The translations under genes and the position numbers were made by a program. A DNA stretch of 64,000 nucleotides from Candidatus Sulfidibacterium hydrothermale (lineage in GTDB: Bacteria; Bacteroidota; Bacteroidia; Bacteroidales; F082): the NCBI RefSeq assembly GCF_020149915.1, contig NZ_CP083760.1, positions 2,232,001 through 2,296,000 on the forward strand. The letters are read 5' to 3'. The notes below the pieces were generated by a model that did not search any database, was not told where the DNA came from, and saw only the letters and a list, made by a program, of their open reading frames with translations. Position 1 is the first letter of the stretch, and each line of letters opens with the position of its first letter. Of the stretch, positions 20,001 to 29,677 are shown piece after piece.

Positions 20001-22599
20001 TCCCTCTTCGTACAATCAAAAGATCCGGGCACTGGCCCTAAACAAAGACGGCGTGCTGGCAGCAGCATCCAATGATTATAAAGGGCTGTTAATTCTTGAT
20101 AAAACCAAAGACACCTTACTGCCAGTAGAAAGCCAGCCCGAATTTTATTGGGGACTGTATCAGGTTACTGCAATTGACAATGGTTTTATCGCTTTGGGCA
20201 ATAAAATAAAAGAATTCAATAGTTATACCGAAAAACCGGGGCTGTTTATTTACGACCTGAATCTGGATACCGTGGCCAACATTATCAGTATCCCTGTAAT
20301 ACAAGGACATCCCTATCATTTTGCGCTAAACGGAACACTACTGACCTTAGGAGGTGATTTTGACGGGATAAATGAACAAATCACCAACAGCAATATTGAC
20401 TTCCTAACCATGCCAACCCAAATTATGCTCGAACCGGGAGTTTACTCCTGGAGTCCCAAAAGAGCCAACAACACGGATCCGTTTGCCCTGACTATCAATG
20501 GGTACGGATTTTCAGACAGTACCATCGTGAGGCTTTACGGTTACCAAAACTGGTATCCGGACAGCATGTCCGTAACACCGGAAAAAATCATTGCCTGGTT
20601 TGATGGCAAAAAGATCTTCACACCACAATATCTTAATCTTGCTGTAAAACTCAATAATAACAGCGATGAAGAAATCTTCACTAAAGCGGTTACCCTTACA
20701 ACAACACTTCCCTCCGATGTATGGGCCGACTGGGTAGGACCATCAAAGGTTCTGGCAGGAAAACCCACCACCTTTTATCTCTTGTACGGAAACCGCTCAA
20801 CGGCAAATGCATATGGCGTATTTCTCTATTTGGCCGTGGAGGACAAGCAGAGTATAATACTTCCCAATGACATTCAACCTCCGGCAACCGATGGCATCAA
20901 CTGGGATACCATTCCTTCTTATGTGGAATCCGATTATTTTCTTGGCGAACCTTTCAAGGGAAAAGTTTACACCATTTCTCTGCCTTATTTACCGGCAGAA
21001 TATGAAGGCGCTATTAAACTTACCGTAAATTCTGCCACTTCATCCAACCCTATTCGCGTAGGGATCTCACGGCCTATTTACAACAGTTATGAAGAGTTAA
21101 CCAGTACAGGAACAAAATCAGCCAACGGAATAGGTTATAGTTTCTTTAGTTGTATGTATTCGATAGCCGATTTCTTTGCAGACTTAACTCCCGGTATAAG
21201 CTGTATGAAAGCGGCTTTCGATAATACCGTTTTGATGGCTATTGACAAACATGTACAAAATGAGTCTGTTCAGGCAGAAGACATTGCCAACGCCTTAGGC
21301 ATGACCATATTAGGATGCATTCCGGGAGAAGCAGCTGTTTCTAAAGGTTTTGCCATAGCAAAAGGCATGGCCAGCATGTACAGTAATGCCTCCGGAGTGT
21401 CAAGTGCCCTTGGAGCCTGCGGCGGCTTTATTGACGGACTGAAAAAAGAAGCCTTTGATGTAGAAGGATACGTCACACACGACCCCAATGCCAAATTTGG
21501 CCCGGAAGGAATGAATACCTCTCCTTACATCCGCTCTGACCATCCGTATAACTATATAGTGACATTTGAAAATGATTCCGGTGCCACCGCTCCGGTGCAA
21601 CGGGTAATCATTACCGACACACTGGACAAGAACGTTTTCGATTTGAATACCTTCAAAGCCATTGGATTCGGATTTGGAGATACTTCTTATATGTTCCGGC
21701 CAACTGACGGTGACACGGTATATATTGACCTGCGCCCGGAAAAAAACACCATTGTCAGGGTTTTTTACCAACTCGATAAAAATTCCGGGATTTTAACCTG
21801 GAATTTTATGGCACTGGATCCGGAAACATATCAACTTGTTGACAATATTGATGATGGATTCCTGCCACCCAACCGCAAAGCTCCGGAAGGCGAAGGAAAC
21901 ATTCTCTATGCCGTAACTCCTTTGTCCGGATTGCCGGAGGGAACCCAAATCAAGAACGCTGCTCACATTGTCTTTGACTGGAATGATGAAATCCCCACGA
22001 ATACCTGGAACAACACCACCGACAATATTGCTCCGGAAAGTGCCGTGAATGCACTTCCGGACAAAACCGTGGAAACCAGTTTCAAAGTTTCCTGGAAAGG
22101 TTCAGATGAAGGTAGTGGTATTTATGCTTACACTGTCTTCGTTTCTGAAAACGACAGTGCTTATTATCCCTGGTTGGTGGATACCCACGACACTTCGGCT
22201 GTTTTTTCCGGACAACCGGGCGTAACCTATAAATTTTACTCGATAGCCGTGGACAGTGCAGGAAATAAAGAACCCGTTCCGTCCATTTACGACGCCAAAA
22301 TTACCGTGAGCGGAACGGGTATTGAAACTTTCGGAACAGGAAACCAAATGCAGTTCCGGATCTATCCCAATCCGGCCAAAGAACACTTCAACGTAGATTA
22401 CTACCTGCCCGAAAGCAGTTCCGTGAGAATTGACGTGCTTAACGCCTGTGGTCATCTGGTGCAGCTGCCGGTAAAAACAACCGCTTTACGTGGCACATCG
22501 CACGTATCATTGGACATCTCACACCTGCCGGCCGGTTATTATTTTGTTCGTATTCTCACCAAATACGGCGTACAAGTCCGTAAAATCATTAAACAATAA
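17065..22599 (+). CDS. T9SS-exported giant propeller-like protein (paralogue 1)
   Basis: 1844 residues. An N-terminal signal peptide (hydrophobic IYLLFFILGLGNFF, cleavage near AKAQ) is followed by roughly 1100 residues of repeats of the type YLYLGGDFTHIG / WYVAGRY / LFKLDATTGEMD, resembling delta-60/kelch-like propeller blades. An IPT-like segment follows (SWSPKRANNTDPFALTINGYGF), then a beta-rich DUF11/DUF7619-like region (about 1475-1650: DPNAKFGPEG, VTFENDSGATAPVQRVIITDTLD). The last ~80 residues (from IYPNPAKEHF, about 1765, to VRKIIKQ) form a type IX secretion sorting domain. It is expected on the surface or secreted; ligand unknown. The next gene is a full-length paralogue with an identical C-terminus. 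Confidence 0.8.
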   Translation: MENRPLHKKRKPFIPFSIYLLFFILGLGNFFTAKAQTPIDSLIFATDGTVESTVISGDYLYLGGDFTHIGEKTGPIAFFLNGSNTPEKGMPIVGDIRPYWMSDQVYTVLPDDNGGWFIAGKFSLINNREHNIFAHILKDKSIDPLWDLKWESDKQINVMKYDGDYIYLAGDMSIKDSQGNLHEYVCRINRKTREVDPEWNPDLKDADEVEKMEIGKDWVYLAGWIGKVEGFWQDAMVVVDKNTGKRIAFPTASSITALKLMGDTLLAGQPNLYWSKYPDGFGYIAKGIVGLDEQNDKPVQADAPEGYFYHSIPDGNGGWYVAGRYNENDGFFHLDKDLQEIETFKQDNLTYSSPYTRLLLYNNALFIGTKSDISLNEKTYRYLFKLDATTGEMDTSFRPLPNAQIYSLAQWGDTLIVGGKFDTIAGEYRPGLAAIDLKTGALLPWKPDIHLSNFDAGYTGGERAIQAMTIKNDTLYIGGIFQISTPTLDSNARGIYGLARYNLKTGELDTTFHIHTSYFDQPTITGMDFLNNDLYVVGIFDIKTPSGEEIENTAIFNIAKRQLSPVNTGFLFSHSDSFSIPQILIQNGIIYMWGISATDNSTGEKRSYFISLKASDHQFTSWNPLPNYRVHSFSFSNDKILMSGNFYFLKSYPDNFVGITIPNGNYVQFPDLESAYTLALSPKYIFIGGDFKWYNDSSVNGLVRLKRKDLSFTSFPHHILSDQKPIAINSIVLGDSGLYVTGYSAFNLVNGNYRQNICLLDPETAELKNWQPPTADDKPERVFCFGNNVVVAGGFGLMPSWERNGAAKINLKTSSVTDWNMNIPGYIHIYKIIVAGDTVYVGGDDIDEINGKDASELSAVSASSATLISGFKPSILTDGYGDSEITAMAKYGNALYAAGEFFSVNGKTHHCIVKLDASTGEVQNWDPKLYEGWNPIYCILPTDTAVYIGGKEINTENNNDVKSWLIKVDTDSGNLKKIYPSSYNQKIRALALNKDGVLAAASNDYKGLLILDKTKDTLLPVESQPEFYWGLYQVTAIDNGFIALGNKIKEFNSYTEKPGLFIYDLNLDTVANIISIPVIQGHPYHFALNGTLLTLGGDFDGINEQITNSNIDFLTMPTQIMLEPGVYSWSPKRANNTDPFALTINGYGFSDSTIVRLYGYQNWYPDSMSVTPEKIIAWFDGKKIFTPQYLNLAVKLNNNSDEEIFTKAVTLTTTLPSDVWADWVGPSKVLAGKPTTFYLLYGNRSTANAYGVFLYLAVEDKQSIILPNDIQPPATDGINWDTIPSYVESDYFLGEPFKGKVYTISLPYLPAEYEGAIKLTVNSATSSNPIRVGISRPIYNSYEELTSTGTKSANGIGYSFFSCMYSIADFFADLTPGISCMKAAFDNTVLMAIDKHVQNESVQAEDIANALGMTILGCIPGEAAVSKGFAIAKGMASMYSNASGVSSALGACGGFIDGLKKEAFDVEGYVTHDPNAKFGPEGMNTSPYIRSDHPYNYIVTFENDSGATAPVQRVIITDTLDKNVFDLNTFKAIGFGFGDTSYMFRPTDGDTVYIDLRPEKNTIVRVFYQLDKNSGILTWNFMALDPETYQLVDNIDDGFLPPNRKAPEGEGNILYAVTPLSGLPEGTQIKNAAHIVFDWNDEIPTNTWNNTTDNIAPESAVNALPDKTVETSFKVSWKGSDEGSGIYAYTVFVSENDSAYYPWLVDTHDTSAVFSGQPGVTYKFYSIAVDSAGNKEPVPSIYDAKITVSGTGIETFGTGNQMQFRIYPNPAKEHFNVDYYLPESSSVRIDVLNACGHLVQLPVKTTALRGTSHVSLDISHLPAGYYFVRILTKYGVQVRKIIKQ

Positions 22600-22673
22600 C
22601 GCTAATTACTTCCCTCTCTCTTTTTACTCATCCTTACTATCAAAAAGCAGCCTCCGGGGAGGCTGCTTTTTTG
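22001..22673 (+). repeat. Long direct repeat, copy 1 (3' end of T9SS gene plus terminator)
   Basis: About 673 bp matching 27813-28485 at constant offset 5812 with no indels. By eye there are about a dozen substitutions outside the terminator loop; those in the coding part are synonymous, leaving the last ~199 residues of both proteins identical. Upstream of 22001 similarity drops sharply to paralogue level. Confidence 0.9.
22642..22672 (+). terminator. Rho-independent terminator
   Basis: AAAAAGCAGCCTC / GAGGCTGCTTTTTT with a CGGG loop, 42 nt after the stop of the first T9SS gene. A near copy follows the second gene. Confidence 0.9.
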
Positions 22674-22704
22674 TTGACATTTAAAAAATTTTTCACTATA
22701 TTTG
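22673..22704 (+). promoter_or_regulatory. Promoter of second T9SS gene
   Basis: TTG (22674-22676), 20-nt spacer, TATATTTG (22697-22704): a good Bacteroidota promoter directly behind the terminator, implying independent transcription and a leader of about 125 nt. Confidence 0.55.
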
Positions 22705-22837
22705 TCCGTACAACAAGCAGTTAAGTCATTCACGCATATTTTCACACTGTATAAAAAACTTTTAGGAAAAAGGGAAATATTGGGCCAAAGAATCATGCCA
22801 TCACTATAATTATTAACCAACAAAACAGGTATGCATT

Positions 22838-25800
22838 ATGAAACATTTATTACTTTTAAGAAAAAGGGAACATTTTCTTTTTCGGTGTTTGTTATCCTTA
22901 TTACTTTTTATAATGTCACCACCGATACAATCACAAAAACTGATTGATTCGTTAAACTGGTCTGTTAACAGCATACAGCCTACAATGGCATCTGATCAAC
23001 AGTACCTTTATATCGGAAATATTAATACCATTGGGAAAAAATCTCCGGGATGGGCTCTTTTCCAAAACGGTTCATCACAACCAACAGACAGTCTCCCTGC
23101 TTTAACAGGAAATCCGACTTATGGCCAATGCCAAATCCGGTATATTTATGCTGCCGTTACCGATGGAAATGGCGGCTGGTACATTGGCGGAGATTTTTTT
23201 ACCGTCAACGGGGAAAAAACCGGTCCACTTGCTCATATCCGGGCAGATAAAACCGTTGAAAATTTCGCTTTAAAGGGATTGTCTTTTAATGAAACCGGAA
23301 GTGCTGAAGTCTTTACCTTAAAAAAAGACGGAAACTTTTTATATGTTGGAGGACGCTTTATAGCTAAAGACAATAAAGGCAATTATTACAACAGTATTTT
23401 TAAGCTCAACCTGAACACTGGAGAAGTTGATCCGGAATTCAATCCATTCCCCGGGAAAAAAGACTTCAATAATAACCAGATTGATCAAATCGAAACGGGA
23501 AACAATAAAGTATTTATTACCGGACACTTTGAAAACCAAACAAAAGGTTTTCTGGTTTTCGACCAAACTACCGGAAAACAAATTCATACTCCTTCAACTA
23601 TTTCTTCTCCTACCATAGTTCTACTCCATGACACTTTACTTATTTCTGCCAATTCATCGTTTGGCTATCCTTTAAATACAGGCAGAAATGGACTTGCCTT
23701 ACTGGATGTTAATACAGACACTTCCATTCTTCCTCACCCTCTTTTCAAAGATTATCAGGAAGACATTACATCAGTCATTGGCGATGGGGAAGGCGGCTGG
23801 TATATTTCCACTTTCCAAGGAATTTACCATTTCACCCCGGATCTGGAGCAGGACACCGTCTTTAAACAGAAACTTCTTAACAAAGCATCACAACTTTTGC
23901 TAAATGGGGATAACCTTTTTGTTTGTTCTGACCAATCGGTTGAGGTAAACGGAAAAACCATCTCCAAGTTATTTAAACTGGATGCCCGAACAGGAACCAT
24001 TGACACCCTTTTCAACCCCAACCCCGATTTACCGGTTTATGGTCTTACTGCAAATGGAGATACCCTTTTTGCCGGCGGACCTTTTTACCAGATTGCCGGA
24101 CAAAAACAACAAAAATTGGCTGCACTGAATATTGCTGATGGGAAACTCATCAATTGGAATCCAGAAACAGAAGGAATTCCATTTCCATTTGGCAATTACT
24201 GGGACGGTGTAAAACAATTAATCATACACGACGGGAAACTCTATATTTCAGGAAAATTCACTCTTAAAAATCACACAAATATTGTCAGTTTGGCCCGTTT
24301 TGACCTCCAGACAGGAAAAGTGGATACAACATTTTTCATTGACGATTTCAAACAAACGGCTCCGGACATTACCGGAATGGCTCTTTATCAAAACAAACTT
24401 TTCGTCACATCCAAAAATGATTTAATCTCAACCACCAAAGATGTGGATAATTTTGCCGTTATTGATTCGGACAAAAAAACCATCAGACTAATCAACGGCA
24501 GTTACAAGATTTCTTTTTCCGGCTGGTATGATCAGTCACCGAAAATTAGAGAATATCAGGGAAAAATTTATTGCTGGCACCTTGCTGCTACAGATACAGT
24601 CACCCGGTTATCCAGAACGCATTTCTTCAGCATGGATGCTCAAAGCGAAAAACTCACTTCCTGGAATCCCAATCCGGACAACACCGTAAATATATTTGCG
24701 GCTTCAGGAGACCGAATGCTGATTTATGGTTCTTTTAGCACACTAAAAACTTTATTTGTCAACAATACAAACGCTTCAAGTCTTTTTGCTTTGAACACCA
24801 ACAATTTCCAATATATTCCGATTTATTATCCGGGGAAAAGCTTTGGCAGTTCTTATTTTGTAAAACAGTTTGTTTCCAACAATAAATACATCTTTGCAAG
24901 TACAGATAGTTATAAATATGGAGACAGCACGGTTTATGGTCTTATCCGGCTAAGCCGAAAAAATTTAAGTTTCGCTCCTTATCATCCCGGACTAAAGTGG
25001 ATTAATTCGTATGTCAGCATCTATAATATTGCTTTGGGAAAACAAGGTTTATTCGTTATGGGAAATTTTGACAAAGTAGGGAATGCCGAACGAAAAGGAC
25101 TTTGTTTATTGGATTCCGAAACTGCAGAACTAAAAGCATGGAACCCACCGCCATTTAATTTAACAGGGCCAAATAAACGAATTTTTGCATCGGAGAACGA
25201 CTCAAACGTAATTGTAAGTACCGATTATAACACATTATTATACCCGTTTTGGTCCCGGGACGGGCTGGCCAAAATCGACCTTAGCACAGGAAAACTATCA
25301 AGCTGGAATCCCCACAGTAAGTCATTACGATTAAATGCTCCGGGCAATGTCCAAAAAATTAAGATTTATGGTGACACTGTTGTCGTTTCGTTCCAGGAAC
25401 CCGTGGTGATGAACGGGAAAGACACCGGAAGTTTATTTTTACTCAACCGGGTTACCGGTCAGGTTATCCCCGGCTTCCATCCGCCTGTATGCGACTATTC
25501 TTACTTTTCATCTTTTTTTACGGTTACTTTTGCCCGTCAGGGAAATGATTTGTTTTTAGCCGGTGATTTTAAAAATGTCAACGGAATAAACCATCCCAAC
25601 CTGGTAAAAATCGATTTCAGTACAGGTAAAATAGATGACAAATGGGGAACTCCTTCTTTCACATCTAACACAGAAATCAATGGAGTTGTCGTCTTTCGTG
25701 ATACGATATATGTCTACGGAAATATCTATCTGGCAAACGACACATATGTTCACCCATTGATAAGCATAGATGCCAAAACCGGAAATATCATCAAAGCTTA

Positions 25801-28411
25801 CCCGCTTGGCAATGGCAATTATCAGAATATCACGAACATGGCGGTTAATAAAGAGGGAACAATTATGTTTTTCAATAAGTATCTCCCTGGCATTTATGTC
25901 CTTGAACCGGAAAACCGGGATACCATAATAAAAGAAGTAAAATTGAGTACAATGGCCAGCTCATTCACAGCTATCCGGACTTACGAAAACCGTTTTATTC
26001 TGGCAGCCAAAAACATGAGCGAAAAGAATCTGACAACAACTAAATCCGGAATGATTTTTTATGACCCAGACAATGATACTGTTTTACATGCTTTTACCCT
26101 CCCATCTGCTAATACTGGAGCAGAGATTTCATCATTTTCCTGTTCCAATGATATTTTAGCAATTGGAGGCTATTTGTGCAATGTTTACGGCCAACAAAAT
26201 ACTAATCTGGCTTTCCTGACCATGCCCGATCTTCACTTAAAACCTGGAATTACTTCCTGGACTCCTCATAAAGCCGATAACAGAAACCCTTTTGCTTTGA
26301 TGATCTACGGAACAGGATTTGGAGAAAACTCGTCTGTTTCCCTTTTCAACAACGACACCACCCTGTCACCTGACAGTCTGTTTGTAAAAACAAATAAAAT
26401 CACGGCTTGGTTTGACGGAACCCGTTTTATTCCAGGAGAATGGAATATGAAAGTGGCCATTTCCGACACCCTGACGAAAACCTTTACCGGAGCCATAAAA
26501 ATTGATGAAGGCAGTTATACCGAGATGTGGGCAAAACTTACCGGGCCCAACGTGGTACTTATTCACAAACCAGAAACCTATTACGTTTCTTTTGGGAATA
26601 AAGGAAATACAGCAGCTTTCGGGACTTTTCTTTACATTGGCGTAGGAAAAGATCAGGAGGTTACTTTCCCCAACAGTGAAATACAGGTACCCGATATTCA
26701 TTACAATAACTTTGATATCAACATGGATACTGTAACCATGTACACTAACGTGGATTACTTTTTCGGACAACCTTTTGACGGAAAAGTATACGCCTTATTT
26801 ATTCCGTACATCCCGGCTCATTTTGAATATGATTTGAAAATATACATTCGGTCGGATGTTCACGGGCAAAAACCGGTTATGCGTGTGGCCATCAGTCAGC
26901 CTTTGTATGAAAGTTATGATGAAATATCCGAAAACCTGAAATCAACTGAAGGATTTTTCTCCAGTTTCTTTCATTGTGCTTATGATATCGCAAGTACGGT
27001 GGCCAGCCTGACACCCGGAATCTCCTGCATTAAATCGGTTTTTGATAATTTTATTTATGAAGGATACAAGCGCTACGTAACCAATCAAACTTTTGATGCT
27101 CTTTCGGTAACCAAATCCACCGGGCTGGTAGCATTGGATTGTTCCGGCGCAGGAACTGTGGGAAAAGCTTACACCATTGCGACAAAAATTGTTCAGACCG
27201 GTAACGGATTACTAAGTATCTCAGGGAGCTGTGATCATTTTTTCAAAAACCTGTTTCAAGACAATACTCAGTCACAAATAGAAGCTTCTGTGGATCCTAA
27301 TGCCAAATTTGGCCCGACGGGATTAAGTTCTTCCCATTTCGTAACATCCAAACACCCGTATCAATACCTCATTACTTTCGAAAACGATTCGGCAGCTACA
27401 GCTCCGGCACAACGGGTAATCATTATTGACACACTGGACAAAAATGTCTTTGACCTGAATACTTTCCGTCCGCTGGGCTTCGGCTTCGGCGATACGAATT
27501 ACCTGTACCGGGAAAATGATGGAGATACGGTATATATCGATTTACGACCGGAAAAAAATGCTCTTGTCAGGATATTCTATCAATTGGATAAAGGAACCGG
27601 CATACTCAAATGGACGTTTCAGACACTGGATCCAAATACTTATGCGTATGTAACCAATGTCAATGACGGATTTTTACCTCCCAACCGTAAATCGCCCGAA
27701 GGCGATGGTAACGTTTTCTATTCCATCGAACCACTGGCCGGTCTTCCGGAAGGAACCACTATTCATAACCAGGCACATATCATTTTCGACTGGAACGAAG
27801 AAATGGCTACCGATACCTGGAACAACACCACCGACAATATTGCTCCGGAAAGTGCCGTGAATGCACTTCCGGACAAAACCGTGGAAACCAGTTTCAAAGT
27901 TTCCTGGAAAGGCTCAGATGAAGGTAGTGGCATTTATGCCTATACTGTCTTTGTTTCCGAAAACGATAGTGCTTATTATCCCTGGTTGGTGGATACCCAC
28001 GACACTTCGGCTGTTTTTTCCGGACAACCGGGCGTAACCTATAAATTTTACTCGATAGCTGTGGACAGTGCAGGAAATAAAGAACCCGTTCCGTCCATTT
28101 ACGACGCCAAAATTACCGTGAGTGGAACGGGTATTGAAACTTTCGGAACAGGAAACCAAATGCAGTTCCGGATCTATCCCAATCCGGCCAAAGAACACTT
28201 CAACGTAGATTACTACCTGCCCGAAAGCAGTTCTGTGAGAATTGACGTGCTTAACGCCTGTGGTCATCTGGTGCAGCTGCCGGTAAAAACAACCGCTTTA
28301 CGTGGCACATCGCACGTATCATTGGACATCTCACACCTGCCGGCCGGTTATTATTTTGTTCGTATTCTCACCAAATACGGCGTACAAGTCCGTAAAATCA
28401 TTAAACAATAA
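22838..28411 (+). CDS. T9SS-exported giant propeller-like protein (paralogue 2)
   Basis: 1857 residues with the same architecture as its upstream neighbour: signal peptide (FRCLLSLLLFIMSPPIQSQ), long propeller-like repeats (YLYIGNINTIGKK, WYIGGDFFTVNGEKTGPLAHI, LFKLDARTGTIDTLF), an IPT-like segment (SWTPHKADNRNPFALMIYGTGFG), a DUF11/DUF7619-like region (DPNAKFGPTG, ITFENDSAATAPAQRVIIIDTLD) and a T9SS sorting domain from about residue 1778. The N-terminal ~1500 residues are clearly diverged, but the last ~199 residues equal paralogue 1 exactly. It has its own promoter and terminator. The function is unknown; surface adhesion or polymer binding is a guess from the propeller-like repeats. Confidence 0.8.
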   Translation: MKHLLLLRKREHFLFRCLLSLLLFIMSPPIQSQKLIDSLNWSVNSIQPTMASDQQYLYIGNINTIGKKSPGWALFQNGSSQPTDSLPALTGNPTYGQCQIRYIYAAVTDGNGGWYIGGDFFTVNGEKTGPLAHIRADKTVENFALKGLSFNETGSAEVFTLKKDGNFLYVGGRFIAKDNKGNYYNSIFKLNLNTGEVDPEFNPFPGKKDFNNNQIDQIETGNNKVFITGHFENQTKGFLVFDQTTGKQIHTPSTISSPTIVLLHDTLLISANSSFGYPLNTGRNGLALLDVNTDTSILPHPLFKDYQEDITSVIGDGEGGWYISTFQGIYHFTPDLEQDTVFKQKLLNKASQLLLNGDNLFVCSDQSVEVNGKTISKLFKLDARTGTIDTLFNPNPDLPVYGLTANGDTLFAGGPFYQIAGQKQQKLAALNIADGKLINWNPETEGIPFPFGNYWDGVKQLIIHDGKLYISGKFTLKNHTNIVSLARFDLQTGKVDTTFFIDDFKQTAPDITGMALYQNKLFVTSKNDLISTTKDVDNFAVIDSDKKTIRLINGSYKISFSGWYDQSPKIREYQGKIYCWHLAATDTVTRLSRTHFFSMDAQSEKLTSWNPNPDNTVNIFAASGDRMLIYGSFSTLKTLFVNNTNASSLFALNTNNFQYIPIYYPGKSFGSSYFVKQFVSNNKYIFASTDSYKYGDSTVYGLIRLSRKNLSFAPYHPGLKWINSYVSIYNIALGKQGLFVMGNFDKVGNAERKGLCLLDSETAELKAWNPPPFNLTGPNKRIFASENDSNVIVSTDYNTLLYPFWSRDGLAKIDLSTGKLSSWNPHSKSLRLNAPGNVQKIKIYGDTVVVSFQEPVVMNGKDTGSLFLLNRVTGQVIPGFHPPVCDYSYFSSFFTVTFARQGNDLFLAGDFKNVNGINHPNLVKIDFSTGKIDDKWGTPSFTSNTEINGVVVFRDTIYVYGNIYLANDTYVHPLISIDAKTGNIIKAYPLGNGNYQNITNMAVNKEGTIMFFNKYLPGIYVLEPENRDTIIKEVKLSTMASSFTAIRTYENRFILAAKNMSEKNLTTTKSGMIFYDPDNDTVLHAFTLPSANTGAEISSFSCSNDILAIGGYLCNVYGQQNTNLAFLTMPDLHLKPGITSWTPHKADNRNPFALMIYGTGFGENSSVSLFNNDTTLSPDSLFVKTNKITAWFDGTRFIPGEWNMKVAISDTLTKTFTGAIKIDEGSYTEMWAKLTGPNVVLIHKPETYYVSFGNKGNTAAFGTFLYIGVGKDQEVTFPNSEIQVPDIHYNNFDINMDTVTMYTNVDYFFGQPFDGKVYALFIPYIPAHFEYDLKIYIRSDVHGQKPVMRVAISQPLYESYDEISENLKSTEGFFSSFFHCAYDIASTVASLTPGISCIKSVFDNFIYEGYKRYVTNQTFDALSVTKSTGLVALDCSGAGTVGKAYTIATKIVQTGNGLLSISGSCDHFFKNLFQDNTQSQIEASVDPNAKFGPTGLSSSHFVTSKHPYQYLITFENDSAATAPAQRVIIIDTLDKNVFDLNTFRPLGFGFGDTNYLYRENDGDTVYIDLRPEKNALVRIFYQLDKGTGILKWTFQTLDPNTYAYVTNVNDGFLPPNRKSPEGDGNVFYSIEPLAGLPEGTTIHNQAHIIFDWNEEMATDTWNNTTDNIAPESAVNALPDKTVETSFKVSWKGSDEGSGIYAYTVFVSENDSAYYPWLVDTHDTSAVFSGQPGVTYKFYSIAVDSAGNKEPVPSIYDAKITVSGTGIETFGTGNQMQFRIYPNPAKEHFNVDYYLPESSSVRIDVLNACGHLVQLPVKTTALRGTSHVSLDISHLPAGYYFVRILTKYGVQVRKIIKQ

Positions 28412-28485
28412 CGCTAACTACTTCCCTCTCTCTTTTTACTCATCCTTACTATCAAAAAGCAGCCTCTCCGGAGGCTGCTTTTTTG
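27813..28485 (+). repeat. Long direct repeat, copy 2
   Basis: Second copy of the 673-bp segment at 22001-22673, in the same orientation. It covers the C-terminal coding part, stop codon, 3' untranslated stretch and terminator. Confidence 0.9.
28454..28484 (+). terminator. Rho-independent terminator
   Basis: AAAAAGCAGCCTC / GAGGCTGCTTTTTT with a TCCG loop. The stem is identical to the terminator at 22642, and the loop is the main difference. Confidence 0.9.
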
Positions 28486-28509
28486 CTTCCGGCGTTATCC
28501 GAAAAATTT

Positions 28510-28517
28510 TACTTTTG
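28510..28517 (+). promoter_or_regulatory. -7 promoter box
   Basis: TACTTTTG (TAnnTTTG) 20 nt before the TTG start of the glycosyltransferase gene. An upstream TTTG at 28482-28485 is 24 nt away, slightly long. Confidence 0.4.
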
Positions 28518-28537
28518 TCAAAAAACAAAAAAACATC

Positions 28538-29662
28538 TTGAAAATAGCGGTTAATACGCGGTTATTACTCAAAAACAAACTGGAGGGGATCGGCTGGTTC
28601 ACTTATGAAATTTTCAGTCGTATGGTAAGATCCCACCCAGAGCACCAGTTTTATTTCTTATTTGACAGGCCTTACGATCAACGATTTATTTTTTCGGAGA
28701 ATGTTATCCCGGTAGTTGTTTCTCCGCCTGCACGGCATCCTGTTTTGCACTATTGGTGGTTTGAACATGCCCTCCCGAAAGCATTAAAAAAAATTAATCC
28801 CGATCTGTTTATTTCACCCGACGCATATAATTCTCTTTCTTCGCCTTACCGCAACATCATGGTTATTCATGACTTAAACTTTGTTCATCATCCGGAAATG
28901 ATGCCTTGGCTTCCCCGAAAATATTACAACTATTACACGCCGCTTTACGCATGGAAAGCCAGCCGAATTGTTACCGTTTCCGGATTTACCAAAAACGATA
29001 TCGTTGACCAATATAAAATTCCTGCGAATAGAATTGATGTTGTTTATAACGGAGCCAACACGCTGTATCAGCCTATTTTACCGGAAGTACAGGAATTCAC
29101 AAAGAGAAAATTCACCAATGGGCATGCTTATTTTCTTTTTGTGGGCGCATTGAATCCCAGGAAAAATATTGCCGGACTTTTCCAGGCTTTCGACTTATTT
29201 GCCGAAGAAACCCAATCAGAAACCCGCCTTGTTGTTGTAGGTGAAAAAATGTTTGGGGGTCGTGAGATAAAAAAAGCTTTTTCAGCAATGAAACACCGAG
29301 AGAAAGTAATCTTCACCGGCCGGCTTGAACCAGAAATTCTGAAAAATATTATGGGTTCAGCACTTGCTCTTACGCTTGTTTCCTTTTTTGAAGGATTTGG
29401 AATTCCGGTAATTGAAGCTTTCAATGCCGGCATTCCGGTAATTACATCCAATACCAGTGCGCTTCCGGAAATAACCGGCGAAGCCGCACTCCTGGTCAAC
29501 CCTTTTGACACAAAAGAAATTGCCGATGCCATGAAAAAGATTACTTTTGTGCCGGATTTGAGGAAAAAACTGGTAAGGAAAGGCTTCCAAAGAAGTCGTC
29601 TGTTCAGTTGGGATAAAGCCGCCGAACAGTTTTGGGAAGCTGTTGAGAAAACCGTGCGTTAA
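28538..29662 (+). CDS. Glycosyltransferase family 4 (GT-B fold)
   Basis: A 374-residue cytoplasmic glycosyltransferase that moves a sugar from a nucleotide donor to an unknown acceptor. The N-terminal GT-B half begins MKIAVNTRLLLKNKLEGIG, the usual start of this subfamily. The C-terminal half has FVGALNPRKNIAGLFQAF and the donor-binding EX7E motif in FEGFGIPVIEAF (about residues 284-296), then the TSNTSALPEI stretch. Translation begins at TTG: the family's N-terminal motif starts exactly there and no ATG is better placed. It lies 15 nt before purD and probably shares its transcript, although the functions are unrelated. Confidence 0.88.
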   Translation: MKIAVNTRLLLKNKLEGIGWFTYEIFSRMVRSHPEHQFYFLFDRPYDQRFIFSENVIPVVVSPPARHPVLHYWWFEHALPKALKKINPDLFISPDAYNSLSSPYRNIMVIHDLNFVHHPEMMPWLPRKYYNYYTPLYAWKASRIVTVSGFTKNDIVDQYKIPANRIDVVYNGANTLYQPILPEVQEFTKRKFTNGHAYFLFVGALNPRKNIAGLFQAFDLFAEETQSETRLVVVGEKMFGGREIKKAFSAMKHREKVIFTGRLEPEILKNIMGSALALTLVSFFEGFGIPVIEAFNAGIPVITSNTSALPEITGEAALLVNPFDTKEIADAMKKITFVPDLRKKLVRKGFQRSRLFSWDKAAEQFWEAVEKTVR

Positions 29663-29677
29663 CCTAAAAACTTAAAA

